Shown here in pieces: positions 51,137-60,154 of a stretch of 64,000 nt of DNA. Made by a program: the position numbers and the translations under genes. The notes under the pieces were generated by a model. That model worked only from the letters and a program-made list of their open reading frames with translations. It was not told the origin of the DNA and searched no databases. The stretch's first letter is position 1. Every line of letters starts with the position of its first letter. The stretch comes from JBGSMF01 sp964651475 (GTDB lineage: Bacteria; Chloroflexota; Anaerolineae; Fen-1058), in contig CAZYXV010000005.1 in the NCBI GenBank assembly GCA_964651475.1, forward strand, positions 62,001 to 126,000, given 5' to 3'.

Positions 51137-53410
51137 TCACGCGCCCAAGGATAAATCTACGTCGCCCCGGCCGCGCAGCAGCTTGTTGGTGACAAAGTAT
51201 AACACGCCAATGGCGAGCAGCACAAAGAGGATAATGACCGTCGAATAAGCCGCCGCGATGCTGACGCCGCCTTGTTCCCACTCGCTCAGAATCGAAGCCG
51301 TGACAATGCGCCAGCGCGCATTGACCAGAAAGATAATGGCCGATAGGCTCGTCATGTGGCGCGTAAAGCTAAAGATCAACCCGGCCAGCAGCGCCGGCAA
51401 AATTAACGGCAAGGTCACTTTGCGGAAGGTGTACTGCGCATCGGCGCCCAAAATGTTCGACGCTTCCTCAATCGAGGGGTCAATCTGCTGCAGGGCCGCC
51501 ACGCCGGCCCGCACCGAAGCTGGCAGGCTGCGCACAGCATAGGCCGCCAAAATGATGAACGGCGAACCGACCAGCGCCAGCGGCATGCCCATAAAACTCA
51601 ATCCGCACGGCAGCGCCAGCAAAATCACCCCCAGCGCCAGCCGCCAACGGCCGCGCTCTCTCTCCACAATCAACGCGCTGACAAAGACCAGCGCAATCGC
51701 CAGCAGGGTGGGCGGCGGCTGGAATAATACCTTGATGTGATCTGGAAGCTGAAAGATGGCGTTGCTCCAAAATCCCCTGGGCAAACCGCGGCTGAACGTG
51801 GCAAGTGGGGCGACCACGAACTCGATGAGGTTGAACATGAACAAATAGACCCCTGCCCCCAACAGCGCCTGCCCAATTCGCTTGCGCGCCCGGCCCAGCC
51901 ACTCGTACAGCCCCAACGCGGCATAGAGGCCACCCAGCACATAATACAGCCCGGCCTCGCCCAGAACCCGGCCCAAAAAGCTGAGGCCAACGCCCAGGGC
52001 CGTCCCCAGCGCCAGCACCACGATTTGGTCGCGGCGACTGGCAAAGCCAGAGCGAACCAGCAGCAGCGCCAGCAGCGCGTACACCAAAATCACCACCGGC
52101 ATGGGCGGGAGATTGAACGCCAGGACGAACCCGATGCCCAGAATAGTGCCCGGAACAGCGCCGCCCAGGTTCGAGCCGAAATCCAGCAACTCTTTGCCGC
52201 TGAATTGCTTGCGAACAACGAGGAATGCAATCACCATGCCGGTGAGCGCCGCCACCGGCGTGGCAAGCACGCTGAGAAAAGTGGTGTCCATGATGGCCTC
52301 GATGCCCCGCGTGACCATCAGATTCCACCAGTTCAGCGTGGGAGTAAAGTCAACGCCCCAAGCGGCGCTGAACGAACCCCAGATGATTGCAGCGTACAGC
52401 AGCACGATCAAGCCGCAGCACGCATACGTGACGGCGATGACGGGCCAGCGGATCCACTTTTCCTGCTCCGTGATTCGCCCGCCGGTCGGCTTGCCGGTGA
52501 CCGAGATGTACGAACGGCGCGTTACATAGTAGCGTTGCAGCATAAAGATCACCAGCGTCGGAATGAGCAAAACCACGGCCAAGGTGGAGGCCTTTTGATA
52601 ATCATATTCGCCCACCACCGCCAAAAAGATTTGGGCCGAGAGCACCGTCACGTTGCCCGCGATGAACAGCGGGTTGCCCAGGTCGGCCAGCGCCTCTACA
52701 AACAACAACAACACCGAGCCGGCAAAGCCGGGCACCAATAGCGGCAGCGTGACGGTTCTAAAGATATGCCAGCGGCTTGCCCCCAGGCTTTGCGCTGCCT
52801 CTTCCATCGAAGGGTCCAGGCGCTCCAGCATGGCGCGGAGGATCAGGTAGGCCACCGAAAAAAAGGTGATCACTTGCACAAAGACCAGGCCGTCCATGCC
52901 ATAGATGTCGTTGGCGCCCAATGGAAACGTCATGCCCAGCAAGCGCCGCGTGACGAGGCCATTCCGGCCAAACAACAAAATGGCGCTGAGGGCAATGGCA
53001 AAAGGGGGAGAGACGGTGGGGACCAAGGCCAGGATGTGCACCAGCCGCTGGCCTGGAATTTTGCAGCGGACCACCGCGTAGGCGAAAATAAAGCCCAACG
53101 CTGTCCCCCCAAACGCAGTCAGAATCCCCATGACCATCGTGTCGAAAAATACCTGGCGAGAGAAGGGCCCATAGTACGCATCAAAGTATCGCGCAAAGTG
53201 GGTAAAATCCAGGTTGCCTTTGGCGTCAAAAAAGCTATTGACGGACGTGCGCCAGATGGGAAAGAAAACAAAAACGAGAAGAAATATGCCGCAAAATAAC
53301 AGGCTCATCAACAAGACGGGATCGCGCGCCATCAGGGCAAACTCGCGATAGCGCCGCAGCAGACCCGCAAAGCGCGGGGACTCGCGTGGTGCAGGGGATG
53401 GTGTGGACAT
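51137..53410 (-). CDS. ABC transporter permease, fused two-domain Fe3+ type (FbpB-like)
   Basis: 757 residues from the ATG at 53410, six bases after GGAG. Two permease halves with about six membrane segments each, plus extra hydrophobic segments in the middle (about 395-560). Each half has an EAA loop that contacts the ATPase: SMEEAAQSLGASRWHIFRTV (near residue 205) and SIEEASNILGADAQYTFRKV (near 650). Typical FbpB proteins have about 500-560 residues, so this one carries a long insertion between its halves. The partner binding protein is encoded 70 bases upstream. Confidence 0.93.
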   Translation of the reverse strand: MSTPSPAPRESPRFAGLLRRYREFALMARDPVLLMSLLFCGIFLLVFVFFPIWRTSVNSFFDAKGNLDFTHFARYFDAYYGPFSRQVFFDTMVMGILTAFGGTALGFIFAYAVVRCKIPGQRLVHILALVPTVSPPFAIALSAILLFGRNGLVTRRLLGMTFPLGANDIYGMDGLVFVQVITFFSVAYLILRAMLERLDPSMEEAAQSLGASRWHIFRTVTLPLLVPGFAGSVLLLFVEALADLGNPLFIAGNVTVLSAQIFLAVVGEYDYQKASTLAVVLLIPTLVIFMLQRYYVTRRSYISVTGKPTGGRITEQEKWIRWPVIAVTYACCGLIVLLYAAIIWGSFSAAWGVDFTPTLNWWNLMVTRGIEAIMDTTFLSVLATPVAALTGMVIAFLVVRKQFSGKELLDFGSNLGGAVPGTILGIGFVLAFNLPPMPVVILVYALLALLLVRSGFASRRDQIVVLALGTALGVGLSFLGRVLGEAGLYYVLGGLYAALGLYEWLGRARKRIGQALLGAGVYLFMFNLIEFVVAPLATFSRGLPRGFWSNAIFQLPDHIKVLFQPPPTLLAIALVFVSALIVERERGRWRLALGVILLALPCGLSFMGMPLALVGSPFIILAAYAVRSLPASVRAGVAALQQIDPSIEEASNILGADAQYTFRKVTLPLILPALLAGLIFSFTRHMTSLSAIIFLVNARWRIVTASILSEWEQGGVSIAAAYSTVIILFVLLAIGVLYFVTNKLLRGRGDVDLSLGA

Positions 53411-53480
53411 CTGCAACTCCAGGTGGAAATGCCAAACGTAAACGAGGGGCAGGAAGGTTCCTGCCCCTCGCGCAAGTGGA

Positions 53481-54524
53481 CTATTTCAATTTGTCGGCGG
53501 CGGCAATCTCGTTGGTGAACTTGTCTACGAATGCTTTCTTGTTCTTGCCGGCCCAATCAAAGTTGTAATCTATGAGATTGACCTCCAGCAGCTCGGGGTG
53601 AGAAAGCTGCACACCTTTGACGGTGGGCGCCTGGTAAGCGTGGTACTTGGGGCCAAGCGCCTGCGCTTCGGCGGTCAGCGCCCAATCAAACCACTTTTTG
53701 GCCGCGTCCAGGTGCTTGGCGCCCTTGACGATGCCCATGCCGCCAATTTCATAGCCGGTGCCTTCCGCCGGGAAGGTCAGCTCCAGTGGCAGCTTGTTGT
53801 TATCTATTTCGTTCACAATGTCGTGAGAAAAGACGACGCCCACTGCCGCCTCGCCCTGCCCGACGAACTTGGCCGGGGCCGCGCCGCTCTTGGTGAACTG
53901 GAGCATCTGGCCGGCGTATTGCTTGATGTATTCCCAGCCAGCCTGCTCGCCCCTGAGTTGGAGGACGGTGGCCAGGGCCGTATAAGACGTGCCGGAAGTC
54001 GAGGGATGGGCCACCATCACCTGTCCCTTGAACTCGGGCTTGAGCAAATCGTCCCAAGACTTGGGCGCTACAACGCCCGGATGCGCCGCCAACCAGTCTT
54101 TGTTGGTGCAGAATCCCAGCGTCCCAACGTAAATGCCCACCCAATAGTTGTCGGCGTCTTTGTACTTTTTCTGATCCAGCAGGTTGGCATAGTTGGGAGA
54201 ATTATAGGCTTCCAAAATGCCAGATTCTTTGGCGGCGACAAAGCTGTCAATCGGGCCGCCCCACCAGATGTCGAACTGGGGATTGTCTTTTTCAGCTTGC
54301 AAGCGGGCCAAAGCTTCGCCGCTGGACATGCGGACGTAATTGACGGTGATGCCATATTTGGCTTCGAACTCTTGCTTCATGCCCTGGCACCATTCCTCTT
54401 GCGGCGTGCACATCATGTTGAGTTCCTTGCTCGCGGGCTGTTGCGTCTGGCAACCCACCAGCCCCAACACGGTTGACAAGACGACGAGAAGACAAATTGC
54501 TACCAATCGGCGTTGCGTTAACAT
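53481..54524 (-). CDS. ABC transporter substrate-binding lipoprotein, Fe3+ type (FbpA-like)
   Basis: 347 residues from the ATG at 54524 with AAGGAGG six bases upstream; the longer frame to 54629 is not needed. Lipoprotein signal with lipobox LVGC (VLSTVLGLVGC). Type II binding fold: KELNMMCTPQEEWCQGMKQE, FDIWWGGPIDSFVAAKESG, WDDLLKPEFKGQVMVAHPST. The tandem Tyr of classical FbpA iron sites is not obvious, so Fe3+ is a family-based guess; thiamine, phosphonate or another ligand is possible. First gene of the three-gene import operon. Confidence 0.92.
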   Translation of the reverse strand: MLTQRRLVAICLLVVLSTVLGLVGCQTQQPASKELNMMCTPQEEWCQGMKQEFEAKYGITVNYVRMSSGEALARLQAEKDNPQFDIWWGGPIDSFVAAKESGILEAYNSPNYANLLDQKKYKDADNYWVGIYVGTLGFCTNKDWLAAHPGVVAPKSWDDLLKPEFKGQVMVAHPSTSGTSYTALATVLQLRGEQAGWEYIKQYAGQMLQFTKSGAAPAKFVGQGEAAVGVVFSHDIVNEIDNNKLPLELTFPAEGTGYEIGGMGIVKGAKHLDAAKKWFDWALTAEAQALGPKYHAYQAPTVKGVQLSHPELLEVNLIDYNFDWAGKNKKAFVDKFTNEIAAADKLK

Positions 54525-54632
54525 GGTGTACCTCCTTAAAAAAGTTTGACGTTTACATTTGAACATTGGACGGGGTTTCTGCAATTTCGAGAATGGATCA
54601 CCTCCCTTCAAAAAAGCAATTCGTCTCACAAC

Positions 54633-55436
54633 TCACAAACCGGCCCTCACCGCGTTGCACAAGGCGCACGTTGCATCGTCGCACAACAAAGCCGCCGGGT
54701 CGGCTTGAATCAACTGTACTGCCGTCTCCACCAGGCTGCGCAGTGGAATGCGCTGCACCATAGCCAGCCCCAGTGTGACCTGCTGCGACATCCAGGCTAG
54801 GCGCGGGGCAATGGCGTTAAAGCCGCGCCGGCAGCCGGGATAATCTTGAAAGCGATAGGCGCGCTCGCCGTCTACCGTCCAGCGCACAAATTGCTTGCGC
54901 CCGGCCATTTTTTCGGCCAGGTGAATCGCCATATTGGCCGTATGATCGGCCCCCAGCAACAACACGTCGCCGTGGTGATCGTGCAGCCAGTTCAGCGGCC
55001 CCCAGGCATCGGCGAGGGATTGCGCGGCGACGATCTCCGCGGCGTGCTGGCCCGCTGCAGCGAATGACAACACGGGATGCGCGCTGCGCCGCGCCTGGGG
55101 CAGGCGGCGGAACGCTTCGGGCGCCGCTCCCAGGTCAGAGTGAACAGGCAAATCCGCGTGAAACATCTCGGCGCGCGCATTTTGTCCGTCCCGGTCAAAA
55201 TAGTCCATACCATTATTCGGCGGCCCCTCCGGCGGCACGATCATCGTCTGGTACGTGAACGCCGGCATCACGACTGTGCCGCACGAAGCGACCAGCGCCC
55301 CAATCAGTGTCTCGGTTCCGCCGCGTAGTTCGCCAAACGCCCCCAACTCAATGTGCGCCAATACTATGCTATTTGAATCCAGCCCTAACTCGCGCAGCCC
55401 TACAATCAAGTCTCGATAAGAGATGGGTTTCGCCAT
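54633..55436 (-). CDS. AAC(3)-family N-acetyltransferase
   Basis: 267 residues from the ATG at 55436, five bases after GGGAG. Similar to the aminoglycoside 3-N-acetyltransferase family and its YokD-like relatives: IVLAHIELGAFGELRGGTET, GTVVMPAFTYQT, HSDLGAAPEAFRRLPQARRS, HPVLSFAAAG and GDVLLLGADHTANMAIHLAE. Catalytic His/Asp segments appear present. Whether it acts on aminoglycosides or on a natural amine is unknown; many environmental members confer no resistance. Overlaps no neighbour; the 11-base gap to the next gene suggests one transcript. Confidence 0.85.
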   Translation of the reverse strand: MAKPISYRDLIVGLRELGLDSNSIVLAHIELGAFGELRGGTETLIGALVASCGTVVMPAFTYQTMIVPPEGPPNNGMDYFDRDGQNARAEMFHADLPVHSDLGAAPEAFRRLPQARRSAHPVLSFAAAGQHAAEIVAAQSLADAWGPLNWLHDHHGDVLLLGADHTANMAIHLAEKMAGRKQFVRWTVDGERAYRFQDYPGCRRGFNAIAPRLAWMSQQVTLGLAMVQRIPLRSLVETAVQLIQADPAALLCDDATCALCNAVRAGL

Positions 55437-55447
55437 AACCACTCCCT

Positions 55448-56371
55448 TCAGACAGCCCAGCGCTCACGGTACAAGGCCATTGCCGAGGCCCAACGCGCCA
55501 GCCGCGCCCACAGGCGCGCTGCGATGAATACTTGTTGCAGCCCAATGGCTGCCACGGCCCAGTTGAACGGCACGATCGGTGATACAATCTGATTGTACAC
55601 CACAATCAACAAATAGCCCAATAAAAGCAGCGCCGCGTACAATCCAAACGCTCTCAATGGCTGGCCAAACGCAAAGCGGAACGCCTGCCCCAACGCCCAA
55701 AACACGTTACGCCGCCCCTCGCTCACAGCAATGACATACGCGTAATCAAACAGCGCCGCCGCCGCCAAATAAAACGCGAGCACGGGAAGCAAAACGAGCA
55801 TGGCCCAGGCGCCTGCCCCCATCGCCCACAGCGCGGCGATGGCGGCCAGGCTCGATAGCGCGATCAACGCCGCGAGCATGCCAAACAAAATCAGCAGCGC
55901 CACGAACGGCAGCGCCCAATGCCAGCAGCCCCACACAAAGCGCCGCCACATAAATCGTCCGTCGGCATAGATTTGGAGCGCGCCGCCCCCCACCAGCGCG
56001 CCGGGCAGCGCGGCCAGTTGAGCCAGCGCCAGCGCCGCCCCCAACAGCATCGCCGCGCTGACGAGCAATCCGGTGAACACCGCCGCCGGATCAGGTGACG
56101 CCGCCTGGCCTTCCGCGCCAATGTCCCCACCCAACTCTCCCCCCGACACGGCGAGCGCACTCGTGGACGGCTCGACGAGCGTCATCACGTCAAAGGTGCG
56201 CGCCAGGTCGCTGGCGGCCAGCCGACGGCTCAGGCTAAATGTCTGGTTTAGTTCGCTAAAGATGGGCAGGGTGATAATCAACGCGCCGACAAAATACATC
56301 GCAAACAAGATCGCCAGCGGCGCGGGAAACCGAATCGCGTCGCTCAATCCACGTTTGATGGCTTGCCACAT
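55448..56371 (-). CDS. polytopic membrane protein of unknown function
   Basis: 307 residues from the ATG at 56371 (GGGGAGGG nine bases upstream). Six or so long hydrophobic segments, rich in Ala and Leu (for example AMLLGAALALAQLAALPGAL, ALWAMGAGAWAMLVLLPVLA), with a short polar stretch near residues 60-90. No catalytic motif. The M1 peptidase gene follows upstream, 16 bases away on the same strand, and may share its transcript. The frame continues to 56446, but that part would overlap the peptidase end. Confidence 0.75.
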   Translation of the reverse strand: MWQAIKRGLSDAIRFPAPLAILFAMYFVGALIITLPIFSELNQTFSLSRRLAASDLARTFDVMTLVEPSTSALAVSGGELGGDIGAEGQAASPDPAAVFTGLLVSAAMLLGAALALAQLAALPGALVGGGALQIYADGRFMWRRFVWGCWHWALPFVALLILFGMLAALIALSSLAAIAALWAMGAGAWAMLVLLPVLAFYLAAAALFDYAYVIAVSEGRRNVFWALGQAFRFAFGQPLRAFGLYAALLLLGYLLIVVYNQIVSPIVPFNWAVAAIGLQQVFIAARLWARLARWASAMALYRERWAV

Positions 56372-56387
56372 TGTCGCCCTCCCCAAT

Positions 56388-58280
56388 TTACATGCTGCCC
56401 AACGTGATAAACACGTTTTGCAGCCAGAACAAAATGCGGCTGCCAATGCGCAGCGCGGGCCATTGCGGTTCGAGCGTGCGGCTGTTATCGAGCGTGCTCA
56501 ATTCCATCGCCAGCTTGCGCTGGGGGTCAATGTGCGCCCAGGCCAGCGGCGCGGCGCGGTTATAGGTGAATGTGCGCGCTGCCTTGCCGTCCCACATTTC
56601 GTCCATGCGCGTCCCGTCGGCAAACGCCACCTGCACATCTACCGGAAACGCCACGTCGCCCTTGCTGACCACGCTCACCTGTGAAGAGTAGATCCCATCG
56701 GGCTGGCGCTCGCTGGAGACCGACTCGACGGCGTATTCTAACACGCCCTCGCCATACACCGCCTGGTCAAAGAACCAGTCGAGGCGCTGGCCGCTCACCT
56801 CTTCAGCCACGGCGATGAAATCGCGGGTGCGCGGATGCTTGAACTGGTAACGCGCGTAATACGTTTGCATCACGCGCCAAAACACATCTTGGCCCAAAAT
56901 GTTCTTTAGAGTAGTCAATACCACCACCGGCTTGGAATAGACTGCCACACCGTACTCTCCCCCCACGCCAAACTCCCACGCTTTGCCGTAACTGGGCACG
57001 CGCGGGCCGGCCAGGTATTCCAGGCGGCGCATGTCAAAGTAACCGAACTTGACGAACGGCGAGCTCAACATGGACGCATTCCGCCCGTAGTAATGCGTGG
57101 CAGCTTCAATCGAGATGAAATCGGTCAATCCCTCGTCCAGCCACGGCTCTTCGGCTTCGTTGGTGGCCACCACCATGCCAAACCAGTTGTGGCCGGCTTC
57201 GTGCAGCGTCACCACCTCGGTTTCGTAAACGGCGCTGCCGGGCAACTGGGGGAGGCCCATCACATTCACGCCGCCAGTAAAGAGCATTGGGTATTCCATG
57301 CCGCTGGCGCCGGTGGCAGCCGCCGGTGGATCCACGATTGTCATGCGCTTGTAGACATAGGGGCCAATGCGCTGCCCGTAAAATTCGAGCGCCTGCCCGG
57401 CGGCGGCAAAATATCGCTCAACATAGACGCGATGTTCAGGTTGATACAAAAGCACGAGTTCGACATCGCCGCAGGTGCGTGTGGCAGTTTGGTAATGGGG
57501 GCTGGCCGTCCACGCAAAGTCAATCACATCATCGGCGTGATACGTTTCCGTCTTGGTGCCATCGTCATTATCGTGGCTGGCTTGCGCAAAGCCCGTCGCG
57601 CCGACGACGAACGACTGCGGCACAGTGATGTTGACATCATACGTTCCAAAATCTGCAAAGAACTCGGCGTTGACGTGAAAGGGCCAACTGTGCCAGCCCA
57701 GGTCGTCGTAGACGGCGATTTTGGGGAACCATTGGCCGACCATGAAAAAATCGTCTTCCCACCAGCCTGTGCGGGCAAACACCCTGGGCAGTTGAGCGTG
57801 AAACCCAATGTCGAGCGAGATCGTCGCGCCAGGCTCAAGCGGCGTGGGCAGGGTCACGGTCATCACGGTGCGGTCGGTGTTGTAGGTGATGCCTTCCCCT
57901 TTTCCTGTCAAGTCGAGGAGAGCATCGCCCATTCGCACGCCATCCACCTCGATCCAACCCAGTGCGTCCATGTCGGCCTGGTCGCCGCGCATCGCGCCGC
58001 CCCCTTCGCGCATAAAGGTGGTATCTGGCCCGGCAAATGCATTGAGGTACAGGTGAAACGGCAGCTCGCTCAACACATCAGGCGAAGCATTGACGTAGAT
58101 CAGCGTTTCGGCGCCTTGCAGCGTTTTGGCCGCCGGATCGAGCGTGACGTCAATGCGATAGGATGCAATCGCGGGCGGCCGCGAAGACTCGGCCTCGGCG
58201 GTATTCACTGGCGCGCCGATAGCGCCAATCAGCATGGCCACAATGAGCATCTCAGATAAATGAACGTGACAGGTTTTCAT
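56388..58280 (-). CDS. M1-family zinc metallopeptidase, secreted
   Basis: 630 residues from the ATG at 58280, beginning with a signal-like segment (MKTCHVHLSEMLIVAMLIGA). The zinc site is HEAGHNWF with the third ligand Glu 19 residues later (EEPWLDEG), the HExxH-x18-E pattern of M1 aminopeptidases, preceded by GASGMEYP, the substrate-binding GxMEN-like motif. An N-terminal beta domain precedes it (about 30-230). It probably trims peptides outside the membrane. The ribosome site is weak. It shares its direction with the membrane-protein gene that follows. Confidence 0.92.
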   Translation of the reverse strand: MKTCHVHLSEMLIVAMLIGAIGAPVNTAEAESSRPPAIASYRIDVTLDPAAKTLQGAETLIYVNASPDVLSELPFHLYLNAFAGPDTTFMREGGGAMRGDQADMDALGWIEVDGVRMGDALLDLTGKGEGITYNTDRTVMTVTLPTPLEPGATISLDIGFHAQLPRVFARTGWWEDDFFMVGQWFPKIAVYDDLGWHSWPFHVNAEFFADFGTYDVNITVPQSFVVGATGFAQASHDNDDGTKTETYHADDVIDFAWTASPHYQTATRTCGDVELVLLYQPEHRVYVERYFAAAGQALEFYGQRIGPYVYKRMTIVDPPAAATGASGMEYPMLFTGGVNVMGLPQLPGSAVYETEVVTLHEAGHNWFGMVVATNEAEEPWLDEGLTDFISIEAATHYYGRNASMLSSPFVKFGYFDMRRLEYLAGPRVPSYGKAWEFGVGGEYGVAVYSKPVVVLTTLKNILGQDVFWRVMQTYYARYQFKHPRTRDFIAVAEEVSGQRLDWFFDQAVYGEGVLEYAVESVSSERQPDGIYSSQVSVVSKGDVAFPVDVQVAFADGTRMDEMWDGKAARTFTYNRAAPLAWAHIDPQRKLAMELSTLDNSRTLEPQWPALRIGSRILFWLQNVFITLGSM

Positions 58281-58345
58281 TGGTTTATACTTCTTTGCCA
58301 GGAGTCTAGCCACAGAGACCTGGTTGACTGACAAATCTAATTTTT

Positions 58346-58391
58346 ACCGCAGAGACACAGAGAGCACAGAGAAGAGCTCTGTGTCTCTGTA
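58346..58391. repeat. interspersed inverted repeat, CACCGCAGAG family (copy 2)
   Basis: ACCGCAGAGACACAGAG on the left and GCTCTGTGTCTCTG on the right pair; related to the copy at 3771-3840. It lies in the 123-base gap between the M1 peptidase and the methyltransferase genes. Confidence 0.65.
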
Positions 58392-58403
58392 GTTACGCTC
58401 AGG

Positions 58404-59792
58404 CTATTCCTGCATGATTTGCGCCAGTCCAGGCGGGCGGCGATTTTTGATAATGTCACCAGTTCGTTTGCCCCAGCCCAGTGGAAAGCCGTTCACCGTC
58501 ACCAACACCCAGCCGGGGTTGCCGGGGACGCGCAGCGAGTCGCCGCGCAAGTATGCCGCCAGGCGCGGATCATCCGGCGCAAGGTCCAGCGACTGGCGAA
58601 CGTCGGCGGGTGTGAGCGCCATGGCCAGCGCGTGCCCTGGCGCGAACACCTTGCCTTTCAGCGTGCCAATCCACCAGCCCCAGCGCACCACGCGCAGGCC
58701 ATTCAGGTCGGGCGCGTTCGGCGGCGCAAGGTACACCTCGTGCCCAGCCTGCAAGAAACCAGCGGTTTCCCGCAAGCCCGGTTTCCGCAAATGCTCCTGG
58801 CAAAACTCGAGAAAACTCGCCGGGGCGAGGCCGCCGAGGTTTTCTTGGCAACAAGGTCTCTCTGTGCCCTCCGTCTTTCCGCGGCGCAACCTGGCGATAA
58901 AATGCCCTTCACCCACGCTGAGGTGAGGCCACAAGCGAACGGTGTTGATCAGCGCCGGGTTGCCATCGGCCCACTCAGGGCGGCCCGCCGTAAAGCCCGG
59001 CGCACGTTCAATCGCCTCGATAGTAAAATCCCGGTGGCGCTGTAAAAAGCGCGCGATAGCGCCTTCGTTCTCGTCTGGCTCGAATGTGCACGTGCTGTAA
59101 ACAATGACGCCGCCGGGGCGGACCAGTTGCGCGGCGGCATCGAGAATCATGCCCTGGCGCGCGGCGTCTGTTTTTATGCGACCCGGCTGCCATTCGGCGC
59201 GGGCCGGCTTGCTCTTGCGGAACATTCCCTGCCCGGAGCACGGCGCGTCCGCCAGCACGCGATCAAAATAGCCCGGCCAACGCGCCGCCAGGCGTTCGGG
59301 TGTCTCGTTGAGCACCACCGCGCACGTCACGCCGCAGCGTTCGAGGTTCATCGCCAGCGCGCGGGCGCGGCGAGGGTGTGTATCGTTGGCGACGAGCAAG
59401 CCCTGATTTTGCGTCAGCGCGGCGATGTGCGTAGACTTGCCGCCCGGCGCGGCGCACAGATCCAGCACCACCTCGCCAGGGTTCGGCGCCAAAATCTCGG
59501 CCGGCGCCATGGCGGATGGCTCTTGCACGTAATACACACCGGCGGCGTGACAAGGGTGGCGAGCCAACATAGCCTCGTTTGTCACCACGTAGCCGGTGGA
59601 ACACCACGGCACGCGCTCCCAGGCAGGCAGGGGGTATGGGGTATTGGATAGTTCTCTGAGTGTGTTGAGACGAAGTCCGGCGCGCGGGGGAGAAGCGTAA
59701 CTGGCAAGGAACGCAGGGAACTCGTCGCCCAGCAAGTGGGATAAACGCTGGAGGAAAGCAGGGGGCAAATCGGGCAGTGGCAAATCAATCAC
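58404..59792 (-). CDS. RsmF-like rRNA (cytosine-C5) methyltransferase
   Basis: 462 residues from the GTG at 59792; a TTG at 59798 is also possible, and the longer frame to 59978 overlaps the next gene. The NOL1/NOP2/Sun core is clear: SAM loop DLCAAPGGKSTHIAAL, motif IV DAPCSGQGMFRKSKPARAEW (Cys) and motif VI VYSTCTFEPDENEG (catalytic Cys in TC). The C-terminal part (about 330-462) fits the RNA-binding domain of RsmF/YebU. It methylates a cytosine in rRNA of the small subunit. The start codon is uncertain. Confidence 0.9.
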   Translation of the reverse strand: MIDLPLPDLPPAFLQRLSHLLGDEFPAFLASYASPPRAGLRLNTLRELSNTPYPLPAWERVPWCSTGYVVTNEAMLARHPCHAAGVYYVQEPSAMAPAEILAPNPGEVVLDLCAAPGGKSTHIAALTQNQGLLVANDTHPRRARALAMNLERCGVTCAVVLNETPERLAARWPGYFDRVLADAPCSGQGMFRKSKPARAEWQPGRIKTDAARQGMILDAAAQLVRPGGVIVYSTCTFEPDENEGAIARFLQRHRDFTIEAIERAPGFTAGRPEWADGNPALINTVRLWPHLSVGEGHFIARLRRGKTEGTERPCCQENLGGLAPASFLEFCQEHLRKPGLRETAGFLQAGHEVYLAPPNAPDLNGLRVVRWGWWIGTLKGKVFAPGHALAMALTPADVRQSLDLAPDDPRLAAYLRGDSLRVPGNPGWVLVTVNGFPLGWGKRTGDIIKNRRPPGLAQIMQE

Positions 59793-59820
59793 AGACAATC
59801 TTGTACGCCTGAAACGTCGC

Positions 59821-60147
59821 CTATCGCCGCCGGCGTCGGCGGGTGACGCCGCGCCACACGCGGCCATACCAGTAATAAGGATGGGTGGAACGATACACCG
59901 CGCCCTGAAAGTAACGCAGCCAGCGCCGCAGCCCGCGATACAGCACGGCCAGCAAGCCCATCCCCGCGCCGATGGCATACGACAACGGCTCGTCGAGCCA
60001 CGCCACGGCGGCGGCCACGAACAGCGCCAGGATGGTCAGCGTGCTGACCAGGTGATTGCTCCGCGCACGGCCCAATGGCAAGAACAAGGTGAGCATTACG
60101 CCCAACACAAACGCACTCAGGCCCACGACAAAAGGGGAAATGTACAT
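59821..60147 (-). CDS. small membrane protein with basic C-terminus
   Basis: 108 residues from the ATG at 60147; the longer frame to 60177 would overlap the xth stop. Two or three hydrophobic segments (about 5-25, 35-55, 60-80), then an aromatic and Arg-rich tail ending GVTRRRRRR. No family recognised. It sits between the exonuclease III and methyltransferase genes with gaps of 7 and 28 bases and may be co-transcribed with them. Confidence 0.65.
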   Translation of the reverse strand: MYISPFVVGLSAFVLGVMLTLFLPLGRARSNHLVSTLTILALFVAAAVAWLDEPLSYAIGAGMGLLAVLYRGLRRWLRYFQGAVYRSTHPYYWYGRVWRGVTRRRRRR

Positions 60148-60154
60148 GCTCGGC

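Noticed and set aside
54633..55436. Acquired aminoglycoside resistance gene
   Set aside because: The family match is broad, no mobile element flanks it, and its composition looks like that of its neighbours.
57093..58259. Plus-strand frame of 388 codons opposite the M1 peptidase
   Set aside because: It is complementary to the peptidase coding region, with no motif or ribosome site.
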